Source of the DNA: Sulfurimonas sp.
Lineage (GTDB): Bacteria; Campylobacterota; Campylobacteria; Campylobacterales; Sulfurimonadaceae
NCBI GenBank assembly: GCA_021732045.1
Contig: JAKFWK010000003.1
Span: 62,001-126,000 of the forward strand
Reading direction: 5' to 3'
DNA length: 64,000 nucleotides
Of this stretch, positions 26,726 through 34,996 are shown in pieces (positions within the stretch are counted from its first letter, which is position 1; each line of letters begins with the position of its first letter). The notes below the pieces were generated by a model. That model saw only the letters and a list, made by a program, of their open reading frames with translations, was not told where the DNA came from and did not search any database. Made by a program: the position numbers and the translations under genes.

Positions 26726-27283
26726 ATGCTGGAAATTAGATGGCATAGTCGTGCTGGACAAGGTGCTGTTACTGGTGCTAAAGGTTTGGCAGATGTTATT
26801 TCTACAACTGGTAAGCATGTACAAGCATTCGCATTTTATGGCTCTGCTAAACGCGGAGCTGCGATGACGGCTTACAATCGTGTGGATGATAAAGTGGTTA
26901 TGAACCATGAAAAATATATGGAGCCAGATTTTGTATTTGTTATAGATCCAGCACTTGTTTTTACAAGTGATGTAACTATAAATGGTAAAGCTACAACAAA
27001 GTATATAATTACAACTCACTTAACAAAAGAAGAACTAGCTAAAGCTCAGCCAAAACTCGATGGCAAAGAGGTTTATACTGTTGATTGTATTAAAATCTCC
27101 AGAGAGACTATTGGCAAACCTATTCCAAACACTCCAATGCTTGGTGCATTCATGAAAATTTCTGGTATGTATGATATAGAGTTTTTTAAAGAGAGTATGA
27201 AAAGAGTTCTTGGTAAATTGCCTCAAAAGATTATTGATGCAAATATGAGTGCGATTCAACGCGCTTATGATGAAGTGAAATAG
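26726..27283 (+). CDS. porG: Pyruvate:acceptor oxidoreductase gamma subunit
   Basis: Gamma subunit of the four-subunit pyruvate oxidoreductase, which interconverts pyruvate and acetyl-CoA plus CO2; in autotrophs of this class it can work as pyruvate synthase. The 185-residue sequence opens EIRWHSRAGQGAVTGAKGLADV, the family signature, with FAFYGSAKRGAAMTAYNRV (about residue 33) and IPNTPMLGAFMKISG (about 132). GGGGGAGTT precedes the ATG. It heads the operon gamma-delta-alpha-beta. Confidence 0.95.
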   Translation: MLEIRWHSRAGQGAVTGAKGLADVISTTGKHVQAFAFYGSAKRGAAMTAYNRVDDKVVMNHEKYMEPDFVFVIDPALVFTSDVTINGKATTKYIITTHLTKEELAKAQPKLDGKEVYTVDCIKISRETIGKPIPNTPMLGAFMKISGMYDIEFFKESMKRVLGKLPQKIIDANMSAIQRAYDEVK

Positions 27284-27293
27284 GGGGTTTGTG

Positions 27294-27689
27294 ATGGCAA
27301 AAAAAGGCTGGGATGAATTTGAAATCGGGGCAATGCTTCGGACTTTTAACGGAGAGATAGAAAATATTGCAGGAACGAGACAAGAAGATCGCTCTTACAC
27401 GGAAAACAGCTCTTATACTGCTAGTGTTGCCGATTGGAGATTGATTAAACCAATATTCAATAAAGACTATTGTATAGATTGTCAATTTTGTTGGATATAT
27501 TGTCCAGATGTTTCAATTATTTCAAGAGATAAAAAATTAATTGGTATAGATATGGATCACTGCAAGGGATGCGGAATATGTGTTGAAGTATGCCCAACGA
27601 ATCCAAAGTCACTTTTAATGTTCCCAGAACAAGCAGATGAAGAGGTTGAGATTGCTTCTTGGCCTAAAAAAGATGAGAAGGAAGCATAA
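27294..27689 (+). CDS. porD: Pyruvate:acceptor oxidoreductase delta subunit (2[4Fe-4S] ferredoxin type)
   Basis: Electron-transfer subunit of 131 residues with two 4Fe-4S motifs: CIDCQFCWIYCPD (about residue 61) and CKGCGICVEVCPTNP (about 91). The N-terminal part is a linker specific to the multi-subunit enzyme. I chose ATG 27294, six bases after AGGGGG; a GTG three bases upstream is possible. Its last base overlaps the start of the alpha subunit gene. Confidence 0.94.
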   Translation: MAKKGWDEFEIGAMLRTFNGEIENIAGTRQEDRSYTENSSYTASVADWRLIKPIFNKDYCIDCQFCWIYCPDVSIISRDKKLIGIDMDHCKGCGICVEVCPTNPKSLLMFPEQADEEVEIASWPKKDEKEA

Positions 27690-28912
27690 TGGCATTTAAC
27701 AAAATGAATTTAAAAGATATTGAAGTATGGGATGGAAATCATGCTGCCGCGCAAGCTTTAAGACAAGCTCAAGTTGATGTTGTTGCAGCATATCCGATTA
27801 CTCCATCAACCCCGATAGTTGAGGGTTATGCTAAGTTTAAAGCAAACAACTATGTTGAGGGTGAGTTCGTTATGGTTGAATCTGAGCATGCTGCAATGAG
27901 TGGCTGTATTGGTGCTGCTGCCGCTGGCGGACGCGTTGCTACTGCAACATCTTCTCAGGGTTTTGCCCTTATGGTTGAAACACTTTATCAAGCATCAGGT
28001 ATGCGTTTACCAGTTGTTCTAAATGTAGTAAACCGTGCATTGGCTGCTCCACTCAATGTAAATGGTGATCACTCGGATATGTATCTTGGTCGTGATAGTG
28101 GTTGGATTCAAGTAGATGCTTACTCCCCACAAGAGGCGTATGACTTAAATCTTATGGCATTTAGAATTTCTGAAGATCATGATATTAGACTTCCTGTTAT
28201 GGTTCATCAAGATGGCTTTATGACATCTCATACTGCACAAGGTGTTCATACTCTAAGTGATGATGCGGCTTACAATTTTGTTGGTGAATATAAGCCGATG
28301 AACGATATGTTGGATTTTGAGCATCCAGTAACTCACGGCGTTCAAACAGAAGAAGATTGGCACTTTGAACATAAAGCTCGTCAACATAATGATTTGATGC
28401 TAAAAGCTCCTCCAAAAATTGAAGAAGTTTTTACAGCATTTGAAAAATTAACTGGACGAAAATACAATCAAGTGGAATCTTATGATATGGAAGATGCAGA
28501 AGTTTGTGTTTTTTGTATGGGAACTTCAGTTGAGACAGCAAGAGAGGTAGCTAGTGAAATGAGAGAAAAGGGCATTAAAGCTGGGGTTGTTGGACTCCGC
28601 GTTGTTCGTCCATTCCCTTTTGTGCAAGTAGCAGAAGCACTTAAAAACACTAAAGCTGTTGCCATTCTTGATAGATCATCTCCAAATGGAGCAGCAGGAG
28701 CTATGTTTAATGAAGTCGCCGGTGCACTTTATAACACAGGCATAAGAACACTGCTTTCTGGTTATATCTATGGTTTAGGTGGACGCGACTTAACAAAAGC
28801 ACATCTAGTAGCACTTTTCAATGAGCTTCAAGCAAATGTGAATGCAGGTAAAATTACTACTCAATTACAACAGTTTATCGGTGTTCGCGGACCGAAACTA
28901 TCATATTTATAG
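27689..28912 (+). CDS. porA: Pyruvate:acceptor oxidoreductase alpha subunit
   Basis: A 407-residue subunit carrying the pyrimidine-binding part of the thiamine-diphosphate enzyme. YPITPSTPIVEGYAKF (about residue 36), VESEHAAMSGCIGAAAAGGRVATATSSQGFALM (about 64, with the conserved glutamate) and LPVVLNVVNRALAAPLNVNGDHSDMYLGRDSGWIQ (about 104) are characteristic. The C-terminal part holds the transketolase-like domain (GLRVVRPFPF). The ATG overlaps the delta stop (TAATG). Confidence 0.96.
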   Translation: MAFNKMNLKDIEVWDGNHAAAQALRQAQVDVVAAYPITPSTPIVEGYAKFKANNYVEGEFVMVESEHAAMSGCIGAAAAGGRVATATSSQGFALMVETLYQASGMRLPVVLNVVNRALAAPLNVNGDHSDMYLGRDSGWIQVDAYSPQEAYDLNLMAFRISEDHDIRLPVMVHQDGFMTSHTAQGVHTLSDDAAYNFVGEYKPMNDMLDFEHPVTHGVQTEEDWHFEHKARQHNDLMLKAPPKIEEVFTAFEKLTGRKYNQVESYDMEDAEVCVFCMGTSVETAREVASEMREKGIKAGVVGLRVVRPFPFVQVAEALKNTKAVAILDRSSPNGAAGAMFNEVAGALYNTGIRTLLSGYIYGLGGRDLTKAHLVALFNELQANVNAGKITTQLQQFIGVRGPKLSYL

Positions 28913-28921
28913 GAAGTTATA

Positions 28922-29878
28922 ATGAGTGAAATTAAACAAATTAAAAACTTAAAAGATTTTTCGACATCTGCCGACCGTTTTGAGGGTGCAAATCTCTTGT
29001 GCCCTGGTTGTGCCCATTCAATCATTGTTAGAGAGGTGTTAAACGCTACTAATAATGATTTAGTTTTAGCCGCTTCAACTGGATGTTTAGAGGTTTGTAC
29101 AGCAGTATATCCATATACTTCGTGGGATGCTTCATGGATTCATATTGGTTTTGAAAATAGCTCTACTGCAATAGCAGGAGCAGAGACTATGTATAAGGCA
29201 CTTAAAACAAAGGGTCGTCTAAAACAACCAGATAGAAACCCTAAATTCGTTGCTTTTGGCGGAGATGGTGCATCTTATGATATCGGTTTTCAGTGGATCT
29301 CTGGCTGTATGGAGAGAAATCACGATATGATGTATGTTGTTTTAGATAATGAAGTTTATGCAAATACTGGGGGACAGCGTTCAAGTTCAACTCCTATTGG
29401 CTCATCTGCTACAACATCGCCTGCTGGTTCCATCTCGTATGGCGAGAAACAAAATAAAAAAGATATGATGGGAATTATGGCTGCTCATCATATTCCATAC
29501 GCAGCGCAAGTTGCTCCAAACAAGTGGAAAGACATGGTTAAAAAGATTCAAAGAGGTTTTGCAACTGAGGGCGCTGTTTTTATAAATGCAGTATCTCCAT
29601 GTACAACTGAGTGGAAATTTGATCCTAAAGATACTATGATGATTACAGACTTGGCAACTGATTCATTAGTTTTTCCTCTTTATGAAGTAATAGATGGTAG
29701 AGAGTTTAACATAACTTACAGACCTAAGAATGTTGTTCCAGTTGAAGAGTATTTAGCTGCTCAGGGTCGTTTTAAACATCTATTTAAAGATGAATATAAG
29801 TACCTTATTAAAGAGTGGCAAGAGAGAGTAGATGCACAATGGGCATATCTACAACGCCGTGAAGAAGCAAAAGTTTAA
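28922..29878 (+). CDS. porB: Pyruvate:acceptor oxidoreductase beta subunit
   Basis: A 318-residue thiamine-diphosphate-binding subunit. It has CPGCAHSI (about residue 26) and STGCLEV (about 57), cysteines for the 4Fe-4S cluster, FGGDGASYDIGFQW (about 116) with the GDG of the diphosphate motif, and VVLDNEVYANTGGQRSSSTP (about 140), the end of that motif and the species-conserved NTGGQ. GGAAG precedes the ATG. A hairpin terminator follows. Confidence 0.96.
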   Translation: MSEIKQIKNLKDFSTSADRFEGANLLCPGCAHSIIVREVLNATNNDLVLAASTGCLEVCTAVYPYTSWDASWIHIGFENSSTAIAGAETMYKALKTKGRLKQPDRNPKFVAFGGDGASYDIGFQWISGCMERNHDMMYVVLDNEVYANTGGQRSSSTPIGSSATTSPAGSISYGEKQNKKDMMGIMAAHHIPYAAQVAPNKWKDMVKKIQRGFATEGAVFINAVSPCTTEWKFDPKDTMMITDLATDSLVFPLYEVIDGREFNITYRPKNVVPVEEYLAAQGRFKHLFKDEYKYLIKEWQERVDAQWAYLQRREEAKV

Positions 29879-29896
29879 ACTTTTTTCCTTGATAAT

Positions 29897-29925
29897 CTTA
29901 TTGCTTTTTTTGGAAGAGCAATAAG
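29897..29925 (+). terminator. Hairpin after porB
   Basis: CTTATTGCT (29897-29905) pairs perfectly with AGCAATAAG (29917-29925) around an 11-base loop that holds six T. No strong T run follows the stem on the plus strand, so it is either a weak terminator or an RNA-stabilising end. Confidence 0.5.
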
Positions 29926-30048
29926 TTAAAATTGACTTCAGGCTCAAATATTTTTACAAAAAATCTGCATGATTAAAATAAATCTCTTTCTTTTATAGCC
30001 AAAACCAACTCTATAAACAAAATTCCTTTACATTATATATAATATCAC

Positions 30049-30568
30049 TCATGCTTTTATTTCTGTGTCTCTAATGCGTTCTCGTGAATGAAAGGGCATG
30101 TTATCAACACTTTGCTTTCTGTTATAGTTCTAGCACCATTTAGATTAAGCTCACAGCAGCCATCAACACCATCATCGCCGATGCCAGTTAGGGTAAGAGC
30201 TAAAATTTTAAAATTCTTTGTATATGGAATAAGAGATTTGAAAATAGTGTTTATATTGGGGTTGTAGCTATTTAATAATGAGGAAGGTTTGCAGATAAAA
30301 TATAGATATAAATCTCTTTTCTCAACTCTGGTATCTACATCACAAAAAAATATATGCCAACTTTTAATAATTTCATTATCACTGGCAATCGATAGGCTAT
30401 TTTTGTTGAGTTCTTGAAGTCGTTTTTGCAAAACTTAGTAGAAATTCTACTGCCATATGTTGAGCAATAATAATAGTGCTATTTTTAAGAAGAGGCAGAG
30501 CTGAGATAATTTTTTGTATCTGACCTGGTCCACCAAGAGGCACCAATTAGAATAATCTTATCTAACAC
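30049..30568 (-). pseudogene. cheB: cheB remnant (chemotaxis receptor methylesterase), three frameshifts
   Basis: On the minus strand three frames together spell a single-domain CheB. A GTG at 30568 opens VLDKIILIGAS; the frame shifts near 30535 and continues GGPGQIQKIISALPLLKN, IIIAQHMA and FLLSFAK. It shifts again in a five-A run (30423-30427) to RLQELN and later LTLTGIGDDGVDGCCELN. It probably shifts a third time near the end, where SVDNMPFHSRERI follows. The order matches CheB: GASTGGPG nucleophile loop, AQHM histidine loop, TGxGxDG aspartate loop. The Ser-Thr-Gly-Gly loop is broken, so the gene cannot make an active enzyme. CheB without a receiver domain is normal in this class. Confidence 0.75.
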
Positions 30569-30603
30569 ATATGTGCTTTTTAGTTATATTCACGCGATTT
30601 TAT

Positions 30604-31356
30604 CTATTGCTTAATAAAAGCAATGATTGACGCAGTAACAGCAACATTCAGAGATTCAACGCCTCTTTGCATTGGAATAGAGATAGAATCATTACAGAGT
30701 TTTTCAACCTCTTTACTTACCCCATCGCTCTCATTGCCTAAAACAAAAATAGTTTTTGATTCAAGAACTAAATCATAAATGTTGTGTTTAGCATGAGAAG
30801 AGAGTAGGTAAATCTTGCTATCGGTTAAATCTTTTAAGATTTCATCGAGTGTATTGCAATAAAATATTGGAAGCTTAAACAGTGTTCCAGCACTTGCTTT
30901 TATAACAAGTGGAGAGATTTTTGCGCTATTTTTTTTAGGAAGTATGACTCCATCAATGTTTCCAGCGGCGCATGAGCGGACAATCATTCCAAGATTTTGC
31001 GGATTTTGGATGCCATCAAGAGCAAGAAGTCTAAAACTTTTAAGATTTTTTATCTCGTTTGCATTTTGGTAAGAGTTTGCAATAATGTCAATCGCTACGC
31101 CTTGGTCTTGTTTAGCGTTTTTACTTATGCGACTCAGTGCACTTTTATCATGATACACTATTTCAGTACCTCTTTTTTTAGCAAGTTTTAAGATAGTATC
31201 AACTGCACCATCTATCTTGTTGCTGCTTGCAAGATGAACTTTTTCAATCTCAATAGTGTTATCTTGTAAAACTTCTATAGCAACATTTCTTCCATAAAGA
31301 GTGATGACTTTTTCAAAGTGAGCTTTTTTATTTTTATACTCTTGTGAATCCTGCAA
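30604..31356 (-). CDS. rlmB: SpoU/TrmH-family RNA 2'-O-methyltransferase, RlmB-like
   Basis: Methylates the ribose of an RNA guanosine using S-adenosylmethionine; RlmB acts on 23S rRNA. The 250-residue protein has a small N-terminal substrate-binding domain (LYGRNVAIEVL, HLASSNK, residues 19-90). The knotted SPOUT domain follows: LALDGIQNPQNLGMIVRSCAAGNIDGVILP (about 127), FVLGNESDGVSKEVEKLCNDSISIPM (about 202) and ESLNVAVTASIIAF (about 236). The TTG start at 31356 has AAAAGG six bases upstream. Which nucleotide is modified is uncertain. Confidence 0.82.
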   Translation of the reverse strand: MQDSQEYKNKKAHFEKVITLYGRNVAIEVLQDNTIEIEKVHLASSNKIDGAVDTILKLAKKRGTEIVYHDKSALSRISKNAKQDQGVAIDIIANSYQNANEIKNLKSFRLLALDGIQNPQNLGMIVRSCAAGNIDGVILPKKNSAKISPLVIKASAGTLFKLPIFYCNTLDEILKDLTDSKIYLLSSHAKHNIYDLVLESKTIFVLGNESDGVSKEVEKLCNDSISIPMQRGVESLNVAVTASIIAFIKQ

Positions 31357-31405
31357 AGTAAGCCTTTTGTTTGTGTGAATGGAATTTTATACAAAATCTA
31401 ATTAA

Positions 31406-32131
31406 TTATCTTATATCATACACTATCTCTGTGATATTTGTTTTTTTAACAATCTCTTTAATCGCAAGATTTTCTATCTCTAGCCTCATAAAGTCAGCTG
31501 TTGAGGTTATATTATTTTGTGCAATAGCTCTTAAAACTAAGCCTCTGTAAGCTTTTGCCCAGTGACTTACAACCTTACTATCTTTTAAAAATTTAAGAGT
31601 TATGCACGGTTTTTTGATTTTGTAAAACTTATCATAATAGCCTGCGCGAAGATCCAAAATATCACAATTTGCAAGGTATAAATCCAGTTGGTAGGAAAAT
31701 CTATCGCTATAAAATTTCTCTGGAGCAATTTCTCCGATACTGCTTCCCTGCTTTACTTTATAGTTCGCAATTAGGTCGCCACCTAAAATCGGACCATATA
31801 GATTTGAGAAAATCACAGTGTTTGCTTTTACAAACTCTTTTTGACTATCTTCTAAAGAATTAAAATCAAGATATTTATAAGCAACACCACAGTATCTCTC
31901 AATAGCACACATCTGTTTTGAGTTAAATATATCACTTATATATGGTGCAGCATCACTAATTTTTTTTAAACCAAAAAGATTTTTTATTTTCTCTTCATTG
32001 CCACTACAAACTATTTCGTTATAACTCTTTAGTATCTCTTCTCTGGCACTGTTTGAACCAAAAATCTCTTTTTTGTCATATTTGCCTTCAGCTCTTTTGT
32101 TTTCGGATGGAGAAAATAGTATTTTAAGCAT
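31406..32131 (-). CDS. yaaA: YaaA-family peroxide stress protein
   Basis: A 241-residue protein of the DUF328/YaaA family, which in E. coli limits free iron and oxidative DNA damage. The N-terminus KILFSPSENKRAEGK and the segments FSNLYGPILGGDLIANYKVKQG (about residue 107) and VVSHWAKAYRGLVLRAIAQNN (about 188) match the family. It is divergent from fecR and upstream of the methyltransferase gene with a 49-base gap. Confidence 0.85.
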   Translation of the reverse strand: MLKILFSPSENKRAEGKYDKKEIFGSNSAREEILKSYNEIVCSGNEEKIKNLFGLKKISDAAPYISDIFNSKQMCAIERYCGVAYKYLDFNSLEDSQKEFVKANTVIFSNLYGPILGGDLIANYKVKQGSSIGEIAPEKFYSDRFSYQLDLYLANCDILDLRAGYYDKFYKIKKPCITLKFLKDSKVVSHWAKAYRGLVLRAIAQNNITSTADFMRLEIENLAIKEIVKKTNITEIVYDIR

Positions 32132-32174
32132 ATCGTAGGGAGCCTTTTTTGTAAAATTTTATCAGGTTTAATGA

Positions 32175-32180
32175 TATAAT
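32175..32180 (+). promoter_or_regulatory. Candidate -10 element for the FecR-cyclase-phosphodiesterase operon
   Basis: TATAAT preceded by ATGA lies 28 bases before the fecR-type gene start, in the spacer to divergent yaaA. It is followed by the AGGAG ribosome site. Confidence 0.5.
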
Positions 32181-32207
32181 AATTTATATTTTATACAGGA
32201 GTTTGAT

Positions 32208-32909
32208 ATGAGACGATTTTTTATCTCTGTTTTAATGGTTGTTTTTACTACGCTAAGCGCCTCATCCGTGGTTGGCACGGTTGTAAAAGTAGAGGGAGTG
32301 GTAAAAGTAAAGGGTGAGAATTCCATTAAGAGTGGTAATATAAAGTTGGGCGCGGAAATCAAAAAAGGTGATCTTTTAACGAGCTTTAAAAGCTCCAATG
32401 CTGTTCTTAAGCTTGTTGATGGCTCTATGTTGGTCTTGGGCGTGAATTCTGCTATTTTATTTGCAACAGACTCAAGTGTAGAGCAAAAATCTGGAAAAAT
32501 ATATTATAAAATCACATCAAGAGATGCTGGAAATTCAATTAAAGTTAAAACACCATTTGCAATTATAGGAATCAAAGGAACAACCTTTATGGTTGATGCT
32601 ACTGAAAATGCTTCGGTCGTTTTAAAAGAGGGACTAATTGGAGTTACGAGTATAAAAGAGGAGTTTGAGCTGTACAGAAAGGGGGTTCAAAAGCAATTTG
32701 ATGACTTTGTTAATCAAAAAGAGGCTGATTTTAAAAAGTTTAAAGATGAGCAGACAAAGGGTGTTGCAGAGATTACAAAAGAGTTCGACCTTCAGGCTGG
32801 AAACAGTATCTCATTTTCTAAAAATGTAGTAAACGAGAAAGCTATAAGCAAAGAGAATGATGAGGAACTCGCATATTTTGAGCAAATAATCAACTCTATT
32901 AAAAAATAG
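32208..32909 (+). CDS. Periplasmic FecR-domain protein
   Basis: A 233-residue protein with a signal peptide (about residues 1-19, ending in LSAS), a FecR domain (about 20-150; LKLVDGSMLVLGVNSAILF and VKTPFAIIGIKGTTFMVDATEN are the conserved strands) and a C-terminal charged helix (EFELYRKGVQKQFDDFVNQK). FecR domains are beta-rich sensing or scaffold modules. There is no sigma factor or TonB receptor nearby; the partner is probably the CHASE2 cyclase gene 33 bases downstream, whose sensory domain is also periplasmic. AGGAG precedes the ATG. Confidence 0.82.
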   Translation: MRRFFISVLMVVFTTLSASSVVGTVVKVEGVVKVKGENSIKSGNIKLGAEIKKGDLLTSFKSSNAVLKLVDGSMLVLGVNSAILFATDSSVEQKSGKIYYKITSRDAGNSIKVKTPFAIIGIKGTTFMVDATENASVVLKEGLIGVTSIKEEFELYRKGVQKQFDDFVNQKEADFKKFKDEQTKGVAEITKEFDLQAGNSISFSKNVVNEKAISKENDEELAYFEQIINSIKK

Positions 32910-32942
32910 AGTAAATCTGATTTTAGGGATAATCATACTGCC

Positions 32943-34988
32943 ATGAGAGAGAAATTAATTTATCTTGGTGCATTAATATTTATTTTAACAACTGTTCTGT
33001 TTTTGCAGATAAATAAAATAGAGCCATTTGAGAGCTTTTCTCTTCGTTACAATGACATAAATTTTGAACTTCAAGACAAAAAGATAAACAGAGATATTGT
33101 TTTTGTTGCGGTTGATGAGCCAAGCGTAAATCTCTACGGAAGATGGCCATGGGATAGAGAGATATTGGCAAAAGGAGTAGAAAAGCTATCTGAAGCTGAT
33201 GTAGTTTTGTTGGATATGATTTTCTCGGAATCTACATCTCCCAAGAAAGATACCGCTTTAGCAGATTCTATTTCTAGCTTAAACAACAGCGTTTGTGGCT
33301 TTTTTCTTAGAGAAAAAGCAACGCAAAATATTGATAATCAAGAACTTGAGGCACTAAGTAGCTCATCACTAGACCTTCTACAGACTCAAATTTCTGAGTC
33401 AAAAAAACCTAAATTTTTATATGCACCTTTTGCTGAGATGAATATCTTGCCAATACTTCAAGCCTGCACGCTTAGTGGGAGTTTTTCCACAATTAGTGAG
33501 AGTGATCATCTTCTTCGTTCTTATCCAGTCGCTGTATATTTTCAAGATATACTCTATCCATCTCTTGCGATACAGGGGTTGAGATTAAAATATAATAAAG
33601 ATATAAGCAGGGCGGACGATAGTCATGTTGTGCTAAGCAATAGAGTTATAGAGCTAAATAAAAATGGATTTATAAGGCTGAATTTTTACAAGCAAGAGCA
33701 GTACAATATAATCTCTTTTTTGGATGTGGCAACTGGAAAAATTAAACCAGATTATTTTAAAGGTAAAATTGTAATAGTTGGAATTACTGAAGTAGGAGCT
33801 GGCGATGTCGCAAGTACGCCAATTGGCTCCATACCGGGACCACTACTTCACTATACATTTTTATCCAATTTTTTAGAGAATCATCTGATAGTTGAGCCAA
33901 AAAATATTCCACAGATACTGATTGTGTTTATGAGTATTTTGCCATTTTTGCTTATTTTTATCTCTAAAAAAATTGTTTATAGAGTAGTTGCAAATGTAAC
34001 TCTTTATCTACTTTTATATGCTTATGTGAGATATCTTTTTGTGGCGGATATGATTTACATTGACCTTTTTTATCCTCTTGTTTCTTTGATTTTAAGCTTA
34101 ATTGCCGCAGAGGCAATAGCGTTTAATATTCAAGAAAAAAGTGGTAAATTTTTGCGTGGAGCTTTTTCTAGCTACCTCTCAGCAGATCTCCTTGATAAGT
34201 TAATAGCCAACCCAGAAGCTCTTGCTCTTGGTGGAGAAGCTAAAGAGCTTAGTATACTCTTTAGTGATATTCGAGGATTTACAACTATCTCTGAGTCAAT
34301 GGACCCGGTTAGCCTAATTAAGCTATTAAATAGGTATTTTACACCAATGACGAATGTTGTGCTTAATAATGGTGGAATGTTAGATAAATACATCGGCGAT
34401 GCAGTTATGGCATTTTTTAACGCGCCTGTTGATGTTAAAGATCATGCAGATGCATCTTGTAAAACAGCACTAGAAATGATAGAAGAGTTGGAAAAACTAA
34501 ACAAAGAGCTTGTCCTTCAGAACATACCTGCAATTCATATTGGAATCGGTATAAATACGGCTGAAGTAGTTGTTGGGAATATGGGCTCTGATACAAGATT
34601 TAACTATACTGTAATTGGAGATGGTGTTAATTTAGCCTCGAGAGTAGAAGGCATCACAAAAAACTATGGAGTAAATATTTTAATAACAGAGTTTACAGCA
34701 CAAAAAATCAATGATAATTTTATCTATAGAGAAATTGAGCCAGTTAAAGTAAAAGGCAAAGACAGGGCGGTTCTTCTTTATGAGCTTATGCCAACGACAG
34801 AGAAATCAAAAGAGATAAAAAAACTTCATGATGAGGCACTTCGTGTCTATAAGAGTGGTGATTTTGAAAAAGCAGAGAGACTTTTCAACCAACTAATAGA
34901 TAGCTACAGTGATAATCCATCAAAATATTTTTTACAATTAGTGCAAGAAAAGCATCCATGGGGTGTCAACAAGATGACAACCAAATAG
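32943..34988 (+). CDS. CHASE2-domain class III adenylate/guanylate cyclase
   Basis: A 681-residue membrane receptor predicted to make a cyclic nucleotide. It has an N-terminal span (about residues 6-23), a periplasmic CHASE2 domain (about 30-320; FVAVDEPSVNLYGRWPWDREI, GKIVIVGITEVGAGDVASTPIG) and three closely spaced membrane helices (about 322-395). A class III cyclase domain spans about 425-600: metal-binding Asp residues in LFSDIRGFT and YIGDAVMAFF, and transition-state Asn and Arg in GVNLASRVEG. The Lys in LDKYIGD and Asp-type residues favour ATP, so adenylate cyclase is likelier than guanylate cyclase. A TPR-like tail ends it. Confidence 0.88.
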   Translation: MREKLIYLGALIFILTTVLFLQINKIEPFESFSLRYNDINFELQDKKINRDIVFVAVDEPSVNLYGRWPWDREILAKGVEKLSEADVVLLDMIFSESTSPKKDTALADSISSLNNSVCGFFLREKATQNIDNQELEALSSSSLDLLQTQISESKKPKFLYAPFAEMNILPILQACTLSGSFSTISESDHLLRSYPVAVYFQDILYPSLAIQGLRLKYNKDISRADDSHVVLSNRVIELNKNGFIRLNFYKQEQYNIISFLDVATGKIKPDYFKGKIVIVGITEVGAGDVASTPIGSIPGPLLHYTFLSNFLENHLIVEPKNIPQILIVFMSILPFLLIFISKKIVYRVVANVTLYLLLYAYVRYLFVADMIYIDLFYPLVSLILSLIAAEAIAFNIQEKSGKFLRGAFSSYLSADLLDKLIANPEALALGGEAKELSILFSDIRGFTTISESMDPVSLIKLLNRYFTPMTNVVLNNGGMLDKYIGDAVMAFFNAPVDVKDHADASCKTALEMIEELEKLNKELVLQNIPAIHIGIGINTAEVVVGNMGSDTRFNYTVIGDGVNLASRVEGITKNYGVNILITEFTAQKINDNFIYREIEPVKVKGKDRAVLLYELMPTTEKSKEIKKLHDEALRVYKSGDFEKAERLFNQLIDSYSDNPSKYFLQLVQEKHPWGVNKMTTK

Positions 34989-34996
34989 GAAATTAT

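Noticed and set aside
29930..30048. A gene between porB and the cheB remnant
   Set aside because: Only short frames with stops occur; the AT-rich stretch may hold a promoter (TATAAT near 30038) but no coding signal.
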